A DNA stretch of 64,000 nt from Tetradesmus obliquus (Eukaryota; Chlorophyta; Chlorophyceae; Sphaeropleales; Scenedesmaceae): positions 310,001 through 374,000 of the forward strand of contig CP126193.1 in the NCBI GenBank assembly GCA_030272155.1, written 5' to 3'. Below are positions 1 to 9,900 of the stretch, one piece after another. Every line of letters starts with the position of its first letter. Within the stretch, counting starts at the first letter, position 1. A program made the position numbers and the translations under genes. The notes beneath the pieces are model-generated. The model searched no databases and had not been told where the DNA came from. It was given only the letters and a program-made list of their open reading frames with translations.

Positions 1-247
1 GATATTGGCTATAGCCGCTATAGCTTGCCGGCAGCAAGGGGTGCACCTTCTGTTGGACCCTTAGCATAAACGTGCAAAGGTTTTATCTGGTTTGCCTGCA
101 GCAATCGCACCGTGAGGTGAGTAAGGGCACACCGTCTACAGGTTCCCTGGGGTGCTGGTGGCAATGCCTCAGAGCTCTGGGATCCGTGGCTGTACGGCGC
201 CGTACATGACGCCGTCATCATGATGATGTGACATCATGCCGGCATGA

Positions 248-301
<54 letters not shown>

Positions 302-1148
302 GCACATCATCATGCTGTACGGCATGACAGCCGGGCTCAGCTAGGCTACCTCCACTCGTTTCTCTCCCATGTGGGGAACTGGCCCGGCACTGGGCCAGTG
401 GGAGGAAAGGGGTGGCGTTGGGTAACCGCATCATCTCAATATGCCTCCCAAACCGCACACACTCCATGCACCAAGCCACCTACGCCTGCAAGCAGCCGTA
501 TATGCTTCAGCTTCAAGCCAAACGTCGTCCACACAGGTTGTGCATAACAAAGGGTGTCCATGCATGGACGCAGGGTTGAAAAGGCGGGACATTTCCTGCG
601 GCTCAACTGGTTATTCAATGATGAGGGTGTGCAATTGCAAGTGTGGTTGCAACCTTGCAGCTCAGCAAGCTCCAGTGCAGTGTACAAGTTCACCGGTCAC
701 AGGCGCAGAACCCGCGCACATACCAAAGGCCAAGCTTGCAAGCGCAACATGCCACTGGCCAGCACTGGCCCAGGGGCCAACTCGCCAAACAACAGCATGC
801 AACGGCAGCTGCCAATAAAGTGGTCCAGTGCCACATTCAGGATTCGTCTTGTTGTCTGGCAATGCAACGGCTATCAACATGATCATGCAAGTGCCGCCAA
901 AACCCACACTGATTCCCTGCAGTTTGGCAATGATGGAGAAGGCACAGCACACCATGTGTGGCACAGTGCATAAGAACTCGTCAACGACAGGGACAGAAAC
1001 CACAACCAGCAACACCAACAGGTGCTGCAGACACGTCCGGGCACTGCAGCACCAGCAGCGGTGCACTGCCAACACCCAGTGGAGGCAACTGCTGCTCGGC
1101 ACTGCCTCCGCCGCGCAGCAGCAGTAGCAGCAGCAGGGGTCTACAGGC
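1..1148. other. Non-coding flank downstream of the BASS4-like gene
   Basis: No protein family is recognisable on either strand. The open frames here have no domain, run into each other's antisense strand and are dominated by simple sequence. The stretch probably contains the 3' UTR and downstream flank of the minus-strand transporter that ends at 1249. I did not find a minus-strand TGTAA poly(A) motif in it. Confidence 0.5.
248..301. repeat. (ATC)n microsatellite
   Basis: About 18 uninterrupted ATC/CAT triplets, flanked by looser GATG/CATC repeats at 213-247 and 302-315. One frame reads as poly-aspartate, but this is an artefact of the repeat. Confidence 0.95.
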
Positions 1149-1222
1149 CCTTGTCTGCGCGCCCTCGAAGCCACCTGGCCAGCGCTGGCCCGATGAAGAT
1201 CTGCGCCAGCTGGCCCAGGATG
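1149..1222 (-). repeat. Echo copy of the last BASS4 exon
   Basis: This diverged copy matches 1257-1330, the 3' half of the terminal coding exon of the transporter, with a handful of substitutions. It includes the region coding for the last residues of the protein. It lies just beyond the true stop codon (1249-1251), so it is in the 3' UTR or flank and is not needed for the protein. Confidence 0.8.
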
Positions 1223-1248
1223 TGGTGCAGCAGCAGCAGCAGCAGCAC

Positions 1249-4200
1249 CTAAAGCCCCTTGTCTGCGCGCCCTCGGAGCCACTTGGCCAGTGCTGATCCG
1301 ATGAAGATCTGCGCCAGCTGTCCCAGGATGCAGGGGATGGCCATCAGCCCCTGCTGCGTGAGGCTGGGCGTGAGGTAGCTGATTACAGTGACCTGCAGCA
1401 GGCAGGGCAGCAGCCGCACAGAAAGCAAGAGATCAGGTTTAGGTTCAAGGCAGAGAGAGACGCATCATGGTGCCGCTGCAGCGCTGCTTGGTAGTTGGTG
1501 GGTGCTAGCACAGCTGCAATGACGCCGCATGCATGCAAGCAGAGCGAGCTGAGCAGCAGCGGATGCTGGCTGTATATCAGAAAGTGCAAGGACACCCCAA
1601 ACAGTGCACAGCGGCTGTGCAGCGCTGCATCGTGCAGTGAGGCTGCCACGTGCCAAGCTAGTGCACAGCCGCTGGCTGCTGGGGACCCAACTTGCGCCAC
1701 CCACCAAGCATGCACAGGCACCCGTTGCAATGCTTTATATGCAACAATTCTCCCTTGCAATGCTTTACATCCTTGCGTGCCTGGCATGCGTTGTGATGCT
1801 GCTGCCAGGAACTGCATGCATCATGTTGCCTGCTGGTCAGCACCACTGCAGGACACACAGCACTGCATGCATTAGAATGCATCCCAAGGAAGCACACAGC
1901 ACTACAGCACTGCAATGCTGCATCCCAGCATGCATATCTCACCGCCACAGGAGCGCTCTTCTGGCTTGACATGATCAGCACCGCCGCAGCCTCCCGGAAA
2001 GGCAGCCGCAGCAGGTAGCGCACCACCAGCCCATTGAACAGCAGCATCACCACATGCAGCAGGCTGCTCGCCACCACCACCAGCAGCACCGCCACAAACG
2101 CTTGCTGCAGCAGCGTCTGCCGCGCCCCGCTGAGCGTCTGCCACACAATGCACGCTAGGTTCAGGGTGCTGAAGAGGCTCAGCGGGGTCTTGAAGCGCGT
2201 CACAAAGCGCTGCACGGGTTTGAGCAGGTCTCTTGCCAGCTTGCCAATCACTGAGGGCACCAGCACAGTCAGTATGAGTTTGACCACGAGGCTGCCAGGC
2301 TCCACGCTGACTGTTGAGACGCTGCCTGTGCTGAGGACAAGCCGCAGCTCGTACGGCACCTGCAGCAGATGCAGAGGACAAATAGGCGACAAGGTAAGAC
2401 AGAATGTGTGTTACCACGAGGCTGCCAGGCTCCACGCTGACTGCTGACACGCTGTCTGTGCTGAGGGCAAGGCGCAGCTCATACGGCACCTGCAGCAGTT
2501 GCAAAGCACAAAATAGGCGACAAGGTAAGACACAGGAAATGCGCCATGCTGACTGTTGACACGCTGCCTGTGCTTAGGACTAGCCGCAGCTCGTACGGCA
2601 CCTGCAACAGATGCAAAGGACAAACGGGGCACAAGGTGAGACACAGGATATGCTCCACGCTGACTGTTGAGACGCTGCCTGTGCTTAGGACAAGCCGCAG
2701 CTCATACGGCACCTGCAGCAGCAGATGGCAAGAAGACAAGGCGACAAGGTGAGACGCAGATTGTGTGTTGAAGATAGACCAGCACATGTGCAGGCTGAGG
2801 TGGGGCAAGAATTAGTGACGCAGGGCGCGCACGCATATCAGAGGCACACGTAGTAACAGCTTGCACGCATGCACAGATCATGTATAGCACCATGTTGCAC
2901 TGCAGCTGTGTCCAGCGCTGCTTGGCGCTGACGCACCGTAACAATGCCCAGCAAGTTTGTAGCAACAGTCAGCAGCAGCGCCAGCGCCTGGTTGCCTTTC
3001 GAAGCCGCTGTCAGAGCCACGCCCACCCCCAGTGTTGTCGGCACCACGCAGAACAGCGCCAGCCCTGTGGCAAACTCTGGAGGCTGGAAGGGGATTGCCA
3101 GCATGGCAAAGCCCAGGCAGGGCGTGATGGCCAGGATTGCGATAAGGCCGTACAGCACACCCACCCAGTGCTTGAGCAGCGCCCTGCAGGACAGTGCAGT
3201 TGGTCATGGAAGGACAGGTGGTCAGCAATGGGGCATCAAGGAAGCTGGCATGGTGTGAGCAGCAGTGGCACGCCCACCCAGTGCTTGAGTAGCGCCCTGC
3301 AGGACAGTAGGAATGTTTGTGGGTGTTGCAGGAGCGACAGGCAGCCAGGGAGTAGGGAGTGCGGGCAGCTGGTGTGCTGCAGGAACAGCCACCCAGTGCT
3401 TGAGCAGCGCCCTGCACAGCGGACAACTAAAGACGATTGTGGGTGTTGCAGTAGCAGCAATTTCCAGTGAGCAGGCAGTGCTAGCAGCTGGTGTGCTGGA
3501 TGAACAGCGGTGGTGGCCAGCTAGGGTGCCAAGGTGCAGTGGGGTCGCAGATGCCGCACATAGCAGGATTGACACAGTAACAGCAGGTGTATTTGATGTG
3601 CAGGCACATTGACGTTTTTGCAGGTGAGTGACTTGTCACAGCCAGTGACGCCATCATGCCAGCAACACACACTGTGTGTTGCAGTGGTGGCACCACTGCA
3701 GCCTGCTGGGTACCTGTGGCGTCTGTACGAGCCTCAGCTGCAGGCAGTGGCACGCATCAGGTGCACCACGGACAGCACATGCTTGCATACATGAGCACAC
3801 ACGACTGCTGTCAATTGCATGCAATCGCCTGTATTGTTATTGCATATCTTGCAGCTGCTGCTCACCTGAAGTCGTCCGACTTGAGAGTGAGCCCAGAGAT
3901 GAGGAAGACCAGGAAGTTGTTTAGGGCCTGCACCACGCGCACATCACCCACTGCCCAGCTAGCAACAGCCTTGCCTGGCACAGGCCACGCCATAGCCAGC
4001 GCAGCAGCAAGGCTGAAGCTCAGCAGCATGAAGTTGTCCAGCGCAAACTGCTTTGCCCAGGCGCTGAACTTGTGCCGCTGCCATCTGTGCTGCCAGCAGT
4101 GCTTGGTGTTGCTACCCTCGTCTCCACTGCTGGCAGCTGCGGTGCTGCCTGGCATGGGATGTGATGATTCTGTTTCCATCTGCTTTGGGGTGGCTGGTGT

Positions 4201-4353
4201 TGGTGCTGGAAGCTGCTGTTGTTGTTGGAGCTGTTGATGTTGCTGCTGCTGGTCAGCTGCCTGAGCACTGCTTCCGTCATGCTGGATGTCCAGCACTGAC
4301 GACATGGGTGGACCATCTGCTAGCAAGATTGTTGAGCTGTGTACGGCGTGCAT
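1249..4353 (-). CDS. BASS4: BASS4-like (SLC10A7-type) chloroplast sodium/metabolite cotransporter
   Basis: Multi-pass membrane carrier of the bile acid:sodium symporter superfamily, in the SLC10A7/BASS4 branch. BASS4 is predicted to sit in the plastid envelope; its substrate is not settled. Exons on the minus strand: 4353-3866, 3183-2937, 2359-1943 and 1392-1249. Phases match at every junction and give about 431 aa. Family landmarks include the segments ISGLTLK, PTTLGVGVALT, NLLGIVTV, VPSVIGKLARDLL and SSQKSAPVAV, and about nine hydrophobic helices starting near FALDNFML. The N-terminus is Gln-rich. The start is uncertain: 4353 is the first in-frame ATG after an upstream stop. An ATG at 4450 in another frame opens an Arg/Ser-rich, transit-peptide-like stretch that could be joined by an unseen intron. 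Introns contain several echo copies of exons 2 and 3. It is divergent from the transporter at 4720. Confidence 0.85.
2395..2740 (-). repeat. Three echo copies of the BASS4 exon 3 start
   Basis: The true exon 3 begins at 2359 on the minus strand (reading VPYELRLVLSTG). Diverged copies of its first 60-90 bases, each behind its own CAG acceptor, begin at 2489, 2601 and 2712, a spacing of 130, 112 and 111 bp. All three keep an open frame over the copied part. Each is followed by a matching piece of the adjoining intron. Confidence 0.9.
3240..3425 (-). repeat. Two echo copies of the BASS4 exon 2 start
   Basis: Bases around 3268-3308 and 3389-3418 repeat the 5' edge of exon 2 (3160-3190), including the acceptor and the codons for ALLKHW. 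Both lie in the intron upstream of exon 2. Confidence 0.8.
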
Positions 4354-4719
4354 GTGACAATCTGCTGTGTGCCGACAGCGGGCGACAGCAAGCTTGCAGG
4401 AAACCGTTCCAAGCAATTTTCCGTGCGCGGCTGCCTCGAACACCAAGCATAACTAAAGCAATAAGTAAGAATTGATGTTGTAGTTTGGTTTTGTGTGGGA
4501 TGCAACCAGGCTCACCATCGGTGTTTAGGGCGCAAGGATGGAACTGTTAAGTCCATTCCGCGTTCCAAGCCCATATTCATGATGTCGGCCGGCCCGGCGC
4601 TCCATAAGTGTTCACAACAGATCCTTACCACATATACAGGCCATCGACACAAGACAAGGGAAGGGAACGCCAACACTAGTGGCAACAGCAGCAGTGTCCG
4701 ACCTGTGCAGCCGGCAGCC
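4354..4719. promoter_or_regulatory. Divergent promoter region, BASS4 / SLT
   Basis: The 366 bp between two divergently transcribed transporter genes. It must hold both transcription starts, but I recognise no TATA box or named element. If the transporter at its left starts at 4450 the gap shrinks to 269 bp. Confidence 0.4.
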
Positions 4720-6879
4720 ATGGCTGTTGCTGCAGTAGCTTTGGGATGGCAAGGCATCACAGTGGCCTGCACGCTTGCGGCCAGGTGAGTCTATGCGACG
4801 ATGCTTGATTCTTGAGTGCACGCAGCTGTCTGTTTCTGTGGTCAGCTGGCTCGAGCGCATTCAATGCACTGTACATCTTGGTTATAATGCCTGATACCGG
4901 CCTATTTTGCGCTTAGCGATGGACGTGATGCATTGAGCGCTGATTGTTGGAGCTTCCCTACCACACCGCACACGTGGTGGCTGCCTGCCCAAGTTGCTGC
5001 TTTATCTTGTGTTCAAGACTTGGCACAGCATGGTGTGTGTGCATCGGGGCGTTCTGTGGACGTGACCGAGGCGTTCCTCAGACAACTGCTCGTGCCATGC
5101 TCGTTCTCTCAGCTGTATGGTCAGCAGTTCCACCTATAGTAGTAGTTTGTGGCTTATAGTGGCTTTCTGGAATCACAGGCTGCAGCAGCCGCCATGCTGA
5201 CAGACCATCTGTAGGGGGCACTGCCTGCAGCAGCCACTAGTGGCATTCGCATTGCTCCCACCACACATACACCATTACAAACTTACATATAGCCGCAAAT
5301 TCACCTGGCTCCCCCAAACACGCACCACAGGATCCTCAGCCCTCACCCAACACCGCATGCCTCCCACCTGCTCACATCTTCTCTCCTGTGCCTCAACCCT
5401 TGATCCTGACACCCGCCTCTGCCTCTGCTTGCTGCTGCCATTCCCTGCCTCTCCATCTCACCCCAACCCAACACACTAAACCCCTACCCCACCCCTCACC
5501 CCTTGCAGCCTCATGGTGATGGGCTTCGGCCTGGTGGGTGCATCCCACCTGCAGCTGCCTGCTCACAATGCCTCTGCCTATTAGATTTGACACCCTCCTC
5601 TGCCTGTGTGGCTGCTGCTGTGCCCTGCCTGCCACCCCTCCCACCCCGTGCAGCCTCATCGTGATGGGCTTTGACCTGGTGGGCCCCGACCTCGTGTTTG
5701 GCGGGCTGACAGCGCTGTACGTGACCTCCGGCATCATCAGCATCCGTGACGGCGCGGCCGGCTTTGCCAACACGGGCGTGCTGACCGTGCTGGTGCTGTA
5801 CCTGGTGGCAGAGGGAGTGTCCCAAACAGGAGGTAAGGCATGCATCACAGCACAGCTCTGTGTTTCGTTCCTGCGACCTTGTACACAACTGTGCTTGCTG
5901 CATGTGAACAGCATTGCTTCTTTCCCTGAGGTGGCCTTTGCACTGCTGCCAGCCGCTGCTGCTGGCACTTAACTGCTGGTCTCACTCACCTGCCTGCCTG
6001 CTGCTGCTGCTGCTGCCGCCTAGTCTCGACCTGGTCATGAGCTTCATGCTGGGCTGCGCCAGCACTTGCTGCTGGCACTTGGCTGCTTTTTTGCGTCTCA
6101 CTCACACATTTGCCGCCGCTGCTGCTGCTGCTGCTGCCAGGTCTGGACCTGGCCATGAACTTCATGCTGGGCCGCGCGTCCACCGTGTTCTGGGCGCAGG
6201 TGCGCATGATGATCCCGGTCATGGTGGCGTCCGCCTTCCTGAACAACACGCCCATCTGCGCGCTGATGATCCCAATCCTCATCTCCTGGGGGCGGAGGTG
6301 AGCGCCGCGGCTGCCATGTACAGCGCTGCTTGCTATGCTGCTGCCGCGTACAGTGCTGCTGCTGCTGGTGGTGGTGGTGGTGTGCAGCCATCGACAGCTT
6401 GCATGATGCACTGACACACACCAACACACCCATACCTCTGGTGGCGTGATAGTGTTGTACAGCCTCGGAGACTCGGGCATGCTGTGCTGTTTTGACAGTG
6501 AGTGCTGCTGCTGATGTTGATGCTGTGTGGTCAGAGACAGTTAGCATATCGCTCTGCCACACCAGCACACCCATACCTCTGGTGGCGCGATAGTGTTGTA
6601 CAGCTCTTGCTCTACACCCGCCACACATGTGCACGCCACCAATACCTAACACTGCTGCCGCTGCTGCTGCTGCTGCTGCTTCTGCTGCTTCCACAGGTGC
6701 GGCATCAGCCCCAAGAAGCTGCTCATCCCCATGTCCTTTGCCACAGTGCTGGGAGGCACCGTGACACTCATCGGCACCTCCACCAACCTGGTGGTGTCCG
6801 GCCTGCAGCAGGAGAAGTACGGCACCACCGACCCCTCAAAGGTCTTCCAGTTCTTCACCATCACGCCATACGGTGAGCC

Positions 6880-6912
<33 letters not shown>

Positions 6913-9900
6913 GTGCATGGTGTGGGTGTGTTGGCATTTGCATCTGCTGCTGCATGTTGCAGGCGCGAATGCTCCTGGCCTTAGTTCGGCAGGCAGCAGG
7001 CACGGCTGACGCCCTGTGTCGTACAATTTGGGCAACATACCCTTGCCCTTGCCGACCTCAACTTGTATGCGTTGCTGCCACGCCCGCCTGCTGCTGCCCC
7101 GTGCTTGTATGCCTGCCGTACGCTATCTGGATCATCGCATACATGCAACATAGCGGCGCCATTGTTGACCCCAACCAATGTCCGTTGCTGCCATGCCTGC
7201 CTGCTGCTGTCCCCTGCTGGTAGGCCTGCCATATGCCATCTGGGGCATGGCCTACATCATCCTCTTCTCCAAGTGGCTGCTGCCGGGCGAGGATGCTGCC
7301 GACGACCTGAACTACGGCCTGCTGGTGCCCCGCACCTCGCCCCTGGTGGGCCGCACAGCCAAGGCGGCAGGCCTGGCGGGCGGCAAGCTGACTATTACGG
7401 GCATCTCCAAGGGACATAGGACGCCGGCAGTGCCCTACACGCCTGACATGATCATCCATGAGGGCGACACTCTGTTTGTGACAGGTGGGTGGGCTGACTG
7501 TGTGGGGTGTGCAGGTGACACGTGGAGAAGCAAGGTGGAATGTGACGTTGCAAGGCGAAGGGCAGCTGTGCAAGCTTGCTTGCTGTGTTACACAGCTTGC
7601 TGCCGCTGCTGGTTCCTTGCTTCCCCTGTTTGCTTGCAAAGGACATGCACATCGCATGATCATGGTACATTGTCTTACTAATAGTAACGCTGCTGCTGTT
7701 GGTGTCCTGCAGGCTCCGTGACAGCCGTGGAGCAGTCCGTGAAGAGCTTTGCGCTGGTGCTGCTGACCAGTGACGATGACGTGGCGCGCAAGAGCACCCC
7801 TGGCGCTGCCGTGTTTGGTGCTGCTGCTGCTGACGTGGAGGAGGGCTTCGACATTGCCGCATCAGAGGGCACCACCAACCTGCTGCAGGTGCGCTTGCTG
7901 AGGGTTGTGTGTGTGTTATATGTGGGTTTATGCGCTCCTGCGAAGCAGCACCAGCTATGATGTTGCTGCTTCAGATGGCACCACCAAGCTGCTGCAGGTG
8001 CGCAGGCTAGCGCTTCTGTCTGCTGTGCTTTCTGAAGACATGTGTGCAGCAGAATGCACTGCTGATGTTGAACAGTGCTGGCACTGCTCTGGTGAGAACA
8101 AGTCTCCTTGTTCATAGTGTGTTTCCAGTAATGCTGCGTCAGGCAAGTCCTTGCCTGCTGACTGTCATGCTTGCATATGCCCCACTCGCTGCTGCTGCTG
8201 TTGCCGCACACAGGTTAACCTGCTGAAGGGCTCTCAGCTGGTGGGCCAGTCGGTACGCCAGATCGGCTTCCGCGGGCGCTTTGGTGCTGCTGTCATTGCC
8301 GTGAAGCGCAGCAAGGCGCTGCAGCCCGGCCGCATTGGAGACATCGTGCTGCAGGCGAATGATGTGCTGCTGCTGAGCACTGGGGCGCTGTTTGACGCCT
8401 CCACGGAGGACTTCACCAAGAACTTCAAAGGGTGAGGGGGTGTGAACTTCTCGCTGTGTGCTTCTTGAGATGCAGCGGGTTTCAGAGGTCTCGTCACCTC
8501 AGAAGGCTGCTCTGTGACTGATGCTGTGCTTGGCAACTGCCCTGTAACATCCAAGATTGTTCAGGCATGCTGTCCGCAGCCTGCACTGCTTCTGCTGCAG
8601 GTACTGCGTGCCACCTCATTTCCATATGCACGGCATGCTCCCGCCGTAATCACGACTGACCCGCTGCACTGCCTGTGGCTGCGTCTACGCAGGCTGATGT
8701 ACCTTGACGAGGCGCTGGCGCGCCAGTTCACGACTGCGGTGCGCGTGGGCAAGCGCAGCAAGGAGGCGGGCAAGACCATCGCGGAGGTCGGCCTGCGCGG
8801 CATCAACGGTGAGACCCGGCGGCTGCAGGCATGATCGTTCTGCCGCCTGCTGCGCTGCTGGTTGATGTGCACGGCAGCATGGTTTGGCAAGAATCCTGCA
8901 GGGCGCCCCGCACTGCTGCATCGCTGACACCTGCTGCCCTGCTGCCGCCGCGGCCCATCGCTGCAACACCCGCAGGCCTGTTCCTGTTCAAGATCGAGCG
9001 CGCTGACAGCAGCCTGCTGGCGACTGAGCTGTTACTGCACAAAGTCTCCTAAATCCTGCTGCTTGTGTCTGCTGCTGCAGGCCTGTTCCTGTTTGAGATT
9101 GAGCGCGCTGACGGCAGCCTGCTCAAGGCGGTGGACCACGACACGGTGCTGGCCACTGGGGATGTGTTGTGGTTTGCTGGCGACCTGGAGGGCGTGGCCT
9201 ACCTGCAGAAGTACACCACGCTGGAGCACATGCAGGCCGACCAGGTGGCCAAGCTGCCCTCAGACATCATCTACAGGCGCCTGGTGCAGGTGCGGGGGGC
9301 AGGGGAGGGCTTGATGTTACATGCAGTTCCTGTTCTTGTTGACATTCCTGCTGCTTCCTCAAAGCCTGCCCTACAGAAGCCGTGCTGCAGTCCGATAGTC
9401 CAAACCGTCTCTGTTGCCTGAGACCAAACCAACCAACAACTTCTTCAACTTGTGTTATCCGTACAATCGCAGGTGGTGGTCTCCCACCACAACCTAGTTG
9501 GCAAGAAGCTCAAGGAGGTGCGACACATCTGTGGTTCAAGACCCAACTAGCAACCTAGAAATCCTTTGATTCTCCTGTAACCGCAGGTTGTCGTCTCCCA
9601 CCACGACCTGGTGGGCAAGAAGCTCAAGGAGGTGCGCTTCCGCCACACCTACGGCGCCGCAGTGCTGGGCCTGCACCGCTCCGGCCAGCCCGTGGCCGGC
9701 AACATCAGCGAGGTGCCCCTGAAGGCCGGCGATGTGCTGGTGGTAGAGGCTGGGCCCGAGTTTGCGACCAACTTCAAGAATAACAGGGCGTTCAGTCTGA
9801 TTAGTGAGGTGCCCAACAGCAGCCCTATGAAGCGCAGCAAGATGTGGATCGCGCTGGCGCTGACAGTGGCCATGGTGCTCACACAGGTGAGGCGCGGGCA

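Noticed and set aside
234..479. Minus-strand frame with a long poly-aspartate run
   Set aside because: Produced wholly by the (ATC)n microsatellite; no other support.
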